Assembly (NCBI RefSeq): GCF_003148845.1
Contig: NZ_QGHA01000009.1
Location: forward strand, 62,001 to 126,000
Length of the DNA: 64,000 bases
DNA from: Mucilaginibacter oryzae
GTDB taxonomy: Bacteria; Bacteroidota; Bacteroidia; Sphingobacteriales; Sphingobacteriaceae
Direction: 5' to 3'
Part shown: in pieces, positions 9,080-16,352 of the stretch
Layout of the letters: the number at the start of each line of letters is the position of its first letter
How positions within the stretch are numbered: the first letter of the stretch is position 1
Notes under the pieces: generated by a model
The model's database searches: none
What the model saw: the letters and a program-made list of their open reading frames with translations, nothing else
What the model was told of the DNA's origin: nothing
Position numbers and translations under genes: made by a program

Positions 9080-9859
9080 CTACGCCAGTACGGGCTTCAG
9101 CTCGGTCAGGTGCTTATTGTACCAGTTTACATGGTTGTATTGCGCGTTGATTTCGTAGATATTGGGTTTGAGCTTAAGCAGGTTAATAATGTCCTGGCAC
9201 GAAAAGCGGTGGCAAACCGGGTAAAGCTCTTTAAAAACACGCTCAATAAAATAATAGTCTTCCGGATAATCGATGCCGAAACGGTGCGACATACTGTAAT
9301 CTAAGCCGGTTTCCCAGGTGATGTTGCCGATATTAAAAATCAGCGGATTTTCGTAAATAAAAGGCGAGGTATGCTCCAGGTTGTTTGGGCGGCCTGCATT
9401 TTCCCAGGCTTGCTTCAGGCAGGCCATCGTCATTACTTCCACATCATTGCCATCAGGATAAGTGGCCGGTTGCAGGTTGCTTACATAATCAAACCTTTCG
9501 CTAAAAAAATACTCCAGTGCCTTATCAACAATGCGGGGGTCAATCAGCGGACAATCAGCAGGTATTTTTACAACCACTTTGGCATTAAAAAGCTTAGCTG
9601 CCTGGTATTGCCTGTCGAGCAGGTTTACAAGGCTGCCCCGGTAACACGGAATATCAAGGCTTTCCGCCTCTTTTACTATAACGTCATCTTCAGCACCTTC
9701 GGTGGTGGCAATTACAATTTCGGCCTGGTGCTGAATCATGCGCAGCCTTTCAATCATCCTGGCCAATAAACTTTTGCCCAACACCGGCAACATTACCTTA
9801 CCATATAAACGGCTCGAAGCCATGCGGGCAGGTACAACTATCACTACATTCTCAACCAT
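9080..9859 (-). CDS. SpsF/KdsB-like cytidylyltransferase family protein
   Basis: 259 aa, cytoplasmic. The N-terminus VVPARMASSRLYGKVML is the CTP-binding signature of the CMP-Kdo/CMP-sialate synthetase superfamily. KIPADCPLIDP holds the metal-binding Asp, and DYPEDYYFIERVF is typical of the C-terminus of SpsF-like members. These proteins activate acidic sugars with CTP or act in surface-glycan synthesis. It differs from genuine KdsB in its C-terminal third, so I call it SpsF-like. No glycan genes lie next to it, so the sugar is unknown. Confidence 0.8.
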   Translation of the reverse strand: MVENVVIVVPARMASSRLYGKVMLPVLGKSLLARMIERLRMIQHQAEIVIATTEGAEDDVIVKEAESLDIPCYRGSLVNLLDRQYQAAKLFNAKVVVKIPADCPLIDPRIVDKALEYFFSERFDYVSNLQPATYPDGNDVEVMTMACLKQAWENAGRPNNLEHTSPFIYENPLIFNIGNITWETGLDYSMSHRFGIDYPEDYYFIERVFKELYPVCHRFSCQDIINLLKLKPNIYEINAQYNHVNWYNKHLTELKPVLA

Positions 9860-9967
9860 AATCTCCGGAAAATTTGAGGTTTATTTTTAATTATAATCGC
9901 GCTAAATGTATTACGGCAACATTTAAATATGGCGAAGTTTACATTATTAAATTGTTAACATCCTAAC

Positions 9968-10009
9968 CTCCAAAAAAACAAAACCCGGCACAATACATGG
10001 CCGGGCTTT
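9968..10009 (-). terminator. Terminator of the DUF4397 gene
   Basis: Stem CCCGGC / GCCGGG (9984-9989 and 10000-10005), extended by A-T pairs, with a T-rich run on the minus strand. Confidence 0.75.
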
Positions 10010-10029
10010 GCAACATAGGTAAAGGAAAC

Positions 10030-10758
10030 TTAATAATAATAAACGTTGTTTTGAATATCGGCAGATAGCTTTTTGTAATCTGTTGCGGCAGCCAGGCCTT
10101 GCAGCCAAACGGTGTACACCGAGCCTGCGCGCAGGTTAACATTGGTAAGTGTTGCCAATACGGTTGTGGTGCCTTTTCTACGGATGTTGAGTGTGTAGTT
10201 CGAGGCCGCCTTGATGCTTACAAAATCAGAAACGCCCTTGTAAGCTTTGTTGGTAGCCAATACCGAATCCTTTGAAGTCACCAGGTCAATCGCGCCTGCG
10301 TCGGGGCTCAGGTTAGCCAGACGGATAGAGGCCATACCGGCGGCAGGTTGCTTGATGGAGTCGGTTACAAAAATAACATCGCGTTTACCGGCCGCGTTGG
10401 CAACATTGGCTACATATAACGAGTATAGTTTTTTAGCGGCGAGGGTAACGGTATCTTCGGCAATTTTTTGGCCCGAAGAAGCATCGTAAAAACTCGCGGT
10501 GCGTTTACCGGGATTGGCGCGGAGATAATCCAGCACATAACCGTAACGGAGAGGGATGTTATTGGCCCTGTTGGGCTGCAAAACAAAATCGATACCACCT
10601 GCATCGGGCGAAGCGTTGATAACCGATACAAGCGCTACGGGCTGTTCAACATAATCGTGATGATCATTTTTTAAGCATGAACTTAGTGTTGCCGCCAGCA
10701 AACACATCATCCCGATTATGCCTGCCCGCTGTGTTAATTTTTGCTGAACTGTTTTCAT
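10030..10758 (-). CDS. DUF4397 domain lipoprotein
   Basis: About 242 aa from the ATG at 10758, which gives a good lipoprotein signal peptide (MMCLLAATLSSC); an upstream in-frame start at 10815 would add a non-signal extension. Two DUF4397 repeats are recognisable by the shared phrase 'N.SPDAG.IDLV': NASPDAGGIDFV and NLSPDAGAIDLV. DUF4397 proteins are exported beta-sandwich proteins of unknown function, common in Bacteroidota. Monocistronic. Confidence 0.87.
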   Translation of the reverse strand: MKTVQQKLTQRAGIIGMMCLLAATLSSCLKNDHHDYVEQPVALVSVINASPDAGGIDFVLQPNRANNIPLRYGYVLDYLRANPGKRTASFYDASSGQKIAEDTVTLAAKKLYSLYVANVANAAGKRDVIFVTDSIKQPAAGMASIRLANLSPDAGAIDLVTSKDSVLATNKAYKGVSDFVSIKAASNYTLNIRRKGTTTVLATLTNVNLRAGSVYTVWLQGLAAATDYKKLSADIQNNVYYY

Positions 10759-10815
10759 AAAATATAAAATATGGGTTGTAAACTGATATTTTAACTTTAC
10801 GTAATCAGCAGGCAT

Positions 10816-11146
10816 TACGCTACTCAGGGTTAAAAAAAATTAACCGCTTGTTGATTATGATAGTTACGTAAAGGCTTTTATTTTATTATACGCCGGAACA
10901 GAAAACCGTTTAATTTTTGGTAACGTATTTTGTAAGCCGGGAGCGCCTAAATGAAAGAGCCTCACCCCAGCCTTCTCCAAAGGAGAGGGAGCGCATTGTT
11001 TCTTAAAGTCCTCTTCTTTGGAGAGGATTTAGGTGAGGCTAAAATGAGTTTAAGGTTATTCAACTCCCATAAATTGATTTTCAGATAATTCTGATTCAGA
11101 TCAATAACTTTTGTAAGGTTTTGACTGTTATTACGACAAAGTGGAT
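10816..11146. other. Intergenic region between divergent DUF4397 and msrB genes, including a palindromic repeat
   Basis: 331 bp with no convincing gene. The central part (10958-11040) is an inverted repeat with outer arms AGCCTCACC / GGTGAGGCT and inner pairs CTTCTCCAAAGGAGAGGG and CCTCTTCTTTGGAGAGGA, a mobile-looking palindromic unit related to the one at 63567-63590. The remainder should hold the divergent promoters; no canonical pair of boxes could be assigned. Confidence 0.6.
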
Positions 11147-11650
11147 ATGAAAAAGTTAAATTTGTTATTACTGCCTTTTATACTGCTGGCAATCAACGCC
11201 TGCAGCCAGCGTAATGCCCATACCGATAACGACAAAACCGCCGATACCAAAACGTATCCGCAAGCCAAACCGGCAAGCTACTGGAAAAAGGTGCTATCGC
11301 CCGAAGCTTACGAAATTTTAGTGAACCGGGGCACCGAGCAGCCCTACCATAACCCCTACTGGAATAATCACGCCAAAGGTATTTATGTAAGCGCCGCGAC
11401 TGGTAAACCGCTGTTCAGCTCGGATGCCAAATTTGATTCGGGTACCGGCTGGCCAAGTTTTTTTAAACCGATAGATCCTGGGGCCATCAAAATAGTGCGC
11501 GATACATCACTCGGTATGGTGCGCGATGAAGTGGTTGAAGCCGCTACCGGTTTGCACCTGGGCCATGTGTTTGACGACGGACCAGCGCCTACAGGCAAAC
11601 GCTATTGCATGGATTCGTACGCTTTTAAATTTATACCGGCCGCCAGGTAA
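11147..11650 (+). CDS. msrB: Peptide-methionine (R)-S-oxide reductase, exported lipoprotein lacking the zinc site
   Basis: 167 aa from the ATG at 11147 (a GTG lies two codons earlier). Lipoprotein signal LLAINAC, so it works outside the cytoplasm. The MsrB fold is clear: GTEQPYHNPYWNN, FDSGTGWPSF, HLGHVFDDGP and the catalytic Cys in RYCMDSYAFKF (about residue 154). The two CxxC zinc pairs of classical MsrB are replaced (S-A-A-T near 82-85 and E-A-A-T near 131-134), so this is a zinc-free form. It reduces the R epimer of methionine sulfoxide and is followed 14 bp later by msrA. Confidence 0.93.
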   Translation: MKKLNLLLLPFILLAINACSQRNAHTDNDKTADTKTYPQAKPASYWKKVLSPEAYEILVNRGTEQPYHNPYWNNHAKGIYVSAATGKPLFSSDAKFDSGTGWPSFFKPIDPGAIKIVRDTSLGMVRDEVVEAATGLHLGHVFDDGPAPTGKRYCMDSYAFKFIPAAR

Positions 11651-11664
11651 CCTTTAATTTAAAA

Positions 11665-12333
11665 ATGATGACAAAAAAATTGAATAACTGCCTGCTTGGT
11701 TTGCTGGTGCTGTTTGGTTGTGCCAATGCGCAAACACAGGGCAGCAGGGGTGGTGCGGGTTTTGCCGCACTACCTGAACCCGCCAAAAACCAGAAGGTGG
11801 CCACTTTTGCAGGAGGCTGCTTCTGGGCCTTATCAGAGGGCTTATCAGAATTGAAAGGTGTAACCAAAGTGGTATCTGGCTACGCGGGCGGTACCACTAA
11901 AAACCCTACTTATGAAGAGGTATGCGGTAAAGAAACCGGCCATGCCGAATCGGTACAGGTGTATTACGACCCTTCGGTGATTAGTTATGCTACCCTGGCC
12001 GAAGCTTTCTTTTACGCCCACGACCCCACAACTGTTGACAGGCAGGGGCCTGATGTTGGCGACGACTACCGATCGATAGCATTTTACCGCACACCCGATG
12101 AGAAGAAAACGCTGGAAAAAGTAATTGCAAAGGTTAACGCCACCCACCACTACAGCAACCCTATAGTTACCCAGGTTGTACCCTACAAGGTTTTATATCC
12201 TGCCGAAAGTTATCACCAGGGGTATTACTGCTCACATCCGGGCAGTTTCTATATTCAGCAGGTATCGGTGCCTAAAGTACTAAAGCTGCGCAAGGCGATG
12301 TACAACCAGCTGAAACGGGAGTTTCAGCATTAA
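11665..12333 (+). CDS. msrA: Peptide-methionine (S)-S-oxide reductase, exported
   Basis: 222 aa with an N-terminal signal (hydrophobic LLGLLVLFGCANAQ; either a cleaved signal or lipoprotein at Cys19). The MsrA catalytic motif GCFW is at residues 51-54 (Cys52). GYAGG, GHAESVQVYYDP and YHQGYY follow in the normal order. It reduces the S epimer of methionine sulfoxide. With the zinc-free msrB just upstream it forms a two-gene operon that repairs oxidised methionines in envelope proteins. A terminator follows at 12380. Confidence 0.95.
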   Translation: MMTKKLNNCLLGLLVLFGCANAQTQGSRGGAGFAALPEPAKNQKVATFAGGCFWALSEGLSELKGVTKVVSGYAGGTTKNPTYEEVCGKETGHAESVQVYYDPSVISYATLAEAFFYAHDPTTVDRQGPDVGDDYRSIAFYRTPDEKKTLEKVIAKVNATHHYSNPIVTQVVPYKVLYPAESYHQGYYCSHPGSFYIQQVSVPKVLKLRKAMYNQLKREFQH

Positions 12334-12379
12334 AATATGAGGAGTGGTACGCCCTTAACCCTGTATCAAAACATTAATG

Positions 12380-12410
12380 AATACTGCCTGTTAAAATGGC
12401 GGTATTTTTT
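12380..12410 (+). terminator. Terminator of the msrB-msrA operon
   Basis: 9-bp stem AATACTGCC / GGCGGTATT (12380-12388 and 12398-12406, one G-T pair) followed by TTTT. Confidence 0.85.
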
Positions 12411-12519
12411 GTTTAAAGCGCTGTTCAATTTTATAAAATGACCTTATAATGAGATCATTTGTGGCGGCATTAAACAATACTGTCGTACCTTTAACTCACT
12501 AAATTAAACCCGAATTGAT

Positions 12520-13173
12520 ATGGCAACCACCGAAAGCATTCAGAACGCGTATATTGATTATGTACTTACCGAGGGCGAACAACCCAAATCGGTTTACATT
12601 TTCGCGAAGCAGAACCAGATGACCGAAGCTGAATTTTACCAGCTTTACGGATCGTTTGAAGCCGTGGAGCAGGGCATTTGGTCGGGCCTGGCCGATAAAA
12701 CCTTGTCCGAAATCCGCGCGCAGGAAGTATGGGCCGAATATTCATCGCGCGAAAAAGCATTGTCGTTTTTTTACGGCTTTTTCGAGTTGTTAAAAAACAA
12801 CCGGAGTTTTGCCGTTTACAGCGTTAAAAAACAACCCAAAGGTTTTACCACACCAAAGGTATTTGTACCCCTGAAGGAAACTTTTGAAAGCTTTGCCGAT
12901 GAAATTTTGAAAGAAGGCATAGAAAGCACCGAACTGAGCGACCGTAAATACTTCTCTAAAAAATATAAAGATGCCCTATGGATCCAGTTTGTATTTGTTT
13001 TGAACTTCTGGATCAACGATAACTCGGCAAATTTTGAAAAAACCGATGAAGCCATTGAAAAAGGCATTAACGTAACCTTCGATCTGTTTCAGCGCTCGCC
13101 GATTGATAACATTTTGGAGTACGGAAAATTTCTGGTACAAAACGGCGGGATAAAAGACAGGATGGGATTTTAA
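12520..13173 (+). CDS. TetR-like protein (C-terminal domain family), partner of the ABC1 kinase
   Basis: 217 aa, cytoplasmic, mostly helical. Residues 1-55 look like a degenerate TetR N-terminal HTH (SIQNAYIDYVLTEGEQ, VYIFAKQNQMTEAEFYQLYGS), and the remainder like a TetR ligand-binding domain. The 6-bp gap to the kinase gene implies co-transcription, a pairing I recognise from other Bacteroidota. It may be a regulator, but the poorly conserved HTH leaves open a non-DNA-binding accessory role. Confidence 0.72.
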   Translation: MATTESIQNAYIDYVLTEGEQPKSVYIFAKQNQMTEAEFYQLYGSFEAVEQGIWSGLADKTLSEIRAQEVWAEYSSREKALSFFYGFFELLKNNRSFAVYSVKKQPKGFTTPKVFVPLKETFESFADEILKEGIESTELSDRKYFSKKYKDALWIQFVFVLNFWINDNSANFEKTDEAIEKGINVTFDLFQRSPIDNILEYGKFLVQNGGIKDRMGF

Positions 13174-13179
13174 TAAAAT

Positions 13180-14544
13180 ATGGAAGAAAACAGCAAAGTC
13201 TCCCCTACAGGGGGCGATTTATCGGGGGCTCGTACCCCCGAACAAAACAGCATACCCACCACCAAGGTTGAACGCTCGGCAAAGTTTGTAAAAACGGGCA
13301 TCAAGATAGGCGGTAACTATATTAAACATTATTCAAAAAAACTGTTTAACCCCAACCTCGACAGGTCGGAGCTGAATGAGGATAACGCAGCTGATATTTA
13401 CCAGTCGCTAAGCGAACTTAAGGGCAGCGCGCTCAAGGTGGCACAGATGCTGAGTATGGATAAAAACCTGTTGCCGCAGGCTTATGTTGATAAGTTCACC
13501 CAATCGCAGTATAACGCGCCCCCGCTTTCGGGGCCGCTTATTGTACAAACTTTTAAAAAATATTTCGGCAAAAATCCCGACCAGATCTATGATAAATTCA
13601 ACATCCGCTCTACCAACGCGGCTTCTATCGGCCAGGTACACCAGGCCGAGTTAAATGGCAAAAAGCTGGCCGTAAAAATTCAATATCCCGGCGTTGGCGA
13701 TTCAATCTCGTCAGATCTGAAACTGATCAAGCCCTTCGCCTTCAGGATGCTGGGCATGAGCGAGCGCGAACTGGACGTGTATATGAAAGAGGTTGAAGAG
13801 CGCCTGCTGGAAGAAACAGATTACGAACTGGAAGTACGCCGTTCGGTTGAATTTTCAGAAGCCTGCGCCAACCTCGATAATGTGGTATTTCCCACATATT
13901 ACCCGGAGTTAAGCAGTAAACGTATCATCACCATGGATTGGCTGGAGGGCAAACACCTGAAAGAGTTTTTAGCCACCAACCCATCGCAGGAGCTGCGCAA
14001 CCGGATAGGCCAGGCCCTTTGGGATTTTTATAATTTTCAGCAGCACGAGATGCGCGCGGTACACGCCGATCCGCACCCGGGTAATTTCATGATCACACCC
14101 GGGGGTAAGCTTGGTGTGATTGATTTTGGCTGCATCAAGGTGATGCCCGACGACTTTTATTATCCGTTCTTTTCCCTTACATCAACCAACCTGCTTGACA
14201 ATAAGGAAGAAACCATTAAAGCTTTCCGGCAGCTCGACATGATACACCATGACGATAGCCCGGCACAGGTGGAGTTTTATTATACCCAGTACAAGGAAAT
14301 GATAGGCCTGTTTGCGCTGCCTTATATCACCGATACTTTTGATTTTAGCCAGGCCGCTTTTTTTGATCAGCTATACAGCTTCGGCGAACGCATTTCAAAA
14401 ATGCCCGAATTTAAACAGGCGCGCGGTGTAAAGCATTTTATTTATGTTAACCGCACCAACTTTGGCTTGTATAATATTTTGCACGAACTAAAGGCCGAGG
14501 TTAAAACGGACACTTATAAGCCACATGTGGTATTAGAATATTGA
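13180..14544 (+). CDS. ABC1/UbiB (AarF) family atypical kinase
   Basis: 454 aa. Family motifs: LKGSALKVAQMLSMD (the ABC1 K-x-x-Q segment), STNAASIGQVHQAEL (the Ala-rich loop replacing the normal G-loop), LAVKIQYPGV (the ATP-binding Lys), DPHPGNFM (catalytic loop) and GVIDFGC (DFG metal site). The family is linked to quinone and lipid metabolism. Here the genome probably uses menaquinone, and no quinone gene is adjacent. No transmembrane segment is seen at the C-terminus, unlike E. coli UbiB. Second gene of a two-gene operon with the TetR-like protein. Confidence 0.92.
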   Translation: MEENSKVSPTGGDLSGARTPEQNSIPTTKVERSAKFVKTGIKIGGNYIKHYSKKLFNPNLDRSELNEDNAADIYQSLSELKGSALKVAQMLSMDKNLLPQAYVDKFTQSQYNAPPLSGPLIVQTFKKYFGKNPDQIYDKFNIRSTNAASIGQVHQAELNGKKLAVKIQYPGVGDSISSDLKLIKPFAFRMLGMSERELDVYMKEVEERLLEETDYELEVRRSVEFSEACANLDNVVFPTYYPELSSKRIITMDWLEGKHLKEFLATNPSQELRNRIGQALWDFYNFQQHEMRAVHADPHPGNFMITPGGKLGVIDFGCIKVMPDDFYYPFFSLTSTNLLDNKEETIKAFRQLDMIHHDDSPAQVEFYYTQYKEMIGLFALPYITDTFDFSQAAFFDQLYSFGERISKMPEFKQARGVKHFIYVNRTNFGLYNILHELKAEVKTDTYKPHVVLEY

Positions 14545-14579
14545 GCAGTTGACACAGGGAAATGGCTTTTAACTTTTTT

Positions 14580-14670
14580 GTCATATTGAGCGTTAGCGAA
14601 ATATCTTCAGCGGGTGCAAAGTCGCCTGCTTACAGGGCGAATACGATGTTTCACTACGTTCAACATGACA
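14580..14670. repeat. Imperfect inverted repeat with TGTCATATTGAG ends
   Basis: The ends TGTCATATTGAGCG and GTTCAACATGACA are approximate inverted copies, enclosing about 60 bp. This is the widespread 'TGTCAT..TGAG' intergenic palindrome type. A 74-codon open frame over it (14562-14786) is not a gene. Confidence 0.55.
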
Positions 14671-14800
14671 AATTGGTCTTTTTGAATAATGAATATCATT
14701 TCACCCCAAAACCGTCAAATTGGGAAACGTTTACAAAAACGTCAAAAGAGCGATTTTCCTGGCCGTTGTCGATGATGACAAATTAATTGAACAAATGGGT

Positions 14801-14808
14801 TATATTTG
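14801..14808 (+). promoter_or_regulatory. Candidate -7 box (TATATTTG) of the 14828 lipoprotein gene
   Basis: Exact match to the Bacteroidota -7 consensus TAnnTTTG, 19 bp before the ATG. A correctly spaced -33 TTG is not evident. Confidence 0.4.
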
Positions 14809-14827
14809 ATCAGATCTATACCCACAA

Positions 14828-15403
14828 ATGAAAGTACAATACCTTATTTTATTAACTGCTTTGCTGGCGGCCTGCAAATCAAAACCTGCCAAAATAAGCC
14901 AGGACACATTGAAAGTAAAAAACGTTAAAGTTTTGTCGGCCTCCTATAAAACACATACCAGGGCTAACCCCGCCGACGCCGATACCACGGCTACGGAAGA
15001 GCAGGATGAAGCTTACGCCGATTACTATGTTGTAATTGCCGATACCGGGCGCAACTATTATTCGCTGAGAGATAAGATGTTTGAGTTGAGCAAAAGCAAG
15101 GGCATTACTATTGATACGATGGACCGGTATTACGATAAAAAGAAAGACCTGATTAAGTTGCCCGATAATTACCCCGATGATGACATATTTGCCGGAGATT
15201 ATTTTATGCGCCGAAATCCATCGGAAACTTTAAGCCTTGAATATCTCAATGCATACAAAGATAATTCCGACAAAAAAATGATAGCCCTTGTATCCGGCAT
15301 TTATCAAACCAAAGCCGGTGCTGATAGTGCGGTTAAAGTTTTGCAACCCAGCAAAACAGCCTTTGCAATCAAATCAAAAATTTACGTAGGTTGTCTTCAT
15401 TAA
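14828..15403 (+). CDS. Lipoprotein of unknown function
   Basis: 191 aa, lipoprotein signal LLTALLAAC. The mature part is polar and Asp/Thr-rich, with the segment YADYYVVIADTGRNYYSLRDKMFELSKSKG. The C-terminal portion (MIALVSGIYQTKAGADSAVKVLQ) has the beta-alpha pattern of SPOR-like peptidoglycan-binding repeats, but the match is weak. First of three closely spaced genes (9 bp to the next). No family recognised. Confidence 0.7.
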   Translation: MKVQYLILLTALLAACKSKPAKISQDTLKVKNVKVLSASYKTHTRANPADADTTATEEQDEAYADYYVVIADTGRNYYSLRDKMFELSKSKGITIDTMDRYYDKKKDLIKLPDNYPDDDIFAGDYFMRRNPSETLSLEYLNAYKDNSDKKMIALVSGIYQTKAGADSAVKVLQPSKTAFAIKSKIYVGCLH

Positions 15404-15412
15404 TTTGCAATC

Positions 15413-15844
15413 ATGAGTTGGGATGTAGTACTTTTTAATTCGACTGAAAAAATTACCGATCCGGCCGAGCTGAATGAAACCAAACTGGTATCTGTATCAT
15501 TCACTGCAGTTTTTGAAGCCTACTTTGATAACATTGTAAAAGATGGGGATCACCTTGAAATTAAGGGCGATGGTTATACTATTGATTATTTTGGTGATAA
15601 TGAACCGGCGAGCAACACCATGCTAAGTTTGTATGGCGAAGGGGCTATTTATCCGTTGATAGATCTGGCTATAAAAAACAACTGGCAGATATTTGATACT
15701 GGTCTCGGCGATATGATCAACCTTAATAATCCTTCTGTAAACGGATATCAAAATTTCCAGGCTTATCGTACCCATGTATTAAACCAGTACCAGCAACAGC
15801 CAAAACAAAACTGGTTCACCAAACTTTTTAAACGCAAACCATAA
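15413..15844 (+). CDS. Conserved hypothetical cytoplasmic protein
   Basis: 143 aa, no signal peptide, acidic with a basic C-terminal tail (KLFKRKP). It begins MSWDVVLFNSTEKITDPAEL and contains IDYFGDNEPASNTMLSLYGEGAIYPLIDLA. The overall look is that of small immunity- or SMI1-type proteins found singly in Bacteroidota, but I cannot name a family. Follows the lipoprotein by 9 bp and precedes the Dabb gene by 14 bp. Confidence 0.7.
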   Translation: MSWDVVLFNSTEKITDPAELNETKLVSVSFTAVFEAYFDNIVKDGDHLEIKGDGYTIDYFGDNEPASNTMLSLYGEGAIYPLIDLAIKNNWQIFDTGLGDMINLNNPSVNGYQNFQAYRTHVLNQYQQQPKQNWFTKLFKRKP

Positions 15845-15858
15845 ACAAACACATCCCC

Positions 15859-16173
15859 ATGCCAATACTACAAAACACCTTTGTACACCACGTACATTTC
15901 TGGCTTAATAATAAAGCCGATAAAGATCAGCTGATAGCAGGTTTGAATACCCTGATCCCTATCCCACACATCCGCCACATCCATATCGGGGTGCCGGCCG
16001 ATACCAACCGCGATGTGATCGACAGGTCGTACGATGTATCACTGCTGATCCTGTTCGATTCGCCGGAGGCGCAGGAAGCTTACCAGGTTGACCCTACCCA
16101 TGTGATTTTCGCCGAGGAGTATGCCAAGCCGCTTTGTAGCAAAGTAGTGGTGGTTGATAGCGTAAACATATAA
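15859..16173 (+). CDS. Dabb (stress-responsive alpha/beta barrel) family protein
   Basis: 104 aa, a single Dabb domain. It starts FVHHVHFWLNNKADKDQL and contains IPHIRHIHIGVPADTNRDVIDRSYDVSLLILFDS, the standard HV.F.L / DVSL.L.F pattern of these dimeric ferredoxin-like barrels. Family members have varied roles, including aldol cyclisation and stress response; which applies here is unknown. Last gene of the 14828-16173 cluster. Confidence 0.88.
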   Translation: MPILQNTFVHHVHFWLNNKADKDQLIAGLNTLIPIPHIRHIHIGVPADTNRDVIDRSYDVSLLILFDSPEAQEAYQVDPTHVIFAEEYAKPLCSKVVVVDSVNI

Positions 16174-16316
16174 ACTTCAAGGTTGAGGAAACCGGTATAA
16201 GGAAGCCTGAAATGAATGCCGGTCAGTTTTATTAAATTGCAGAAACTGCTAAACTCAAATAGAATGAGGTTGCTCAACAGCTAAAAATACTATATTATAA
16301 ATAAGGCTAAATAGCA

Positions 16317-16324
16317 TATATTTG
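16317..16324 (+). promoter_or_regulatory. Candidate -7 box (TATATTTG) of the TonB-type outer-membrane gene
   Basis: Exact TAnnTTTG match 28 bp before the ATG at 16353. The upstream region is very AT-rich but lacks a clear -33 TTG. Confidence 0.4.
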
Positions 16325-16352
16325 GCCTTATTTAATTTTTACAACCTTACAC

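Noticed and set aside
14562..14786. 74-codon open frame after the ABC1 kinase gene
   Set aside because: It crosses an intergenic TGTCATATTGAG palindrome, has no signal or domain, and ends just before the next gene's promoter.
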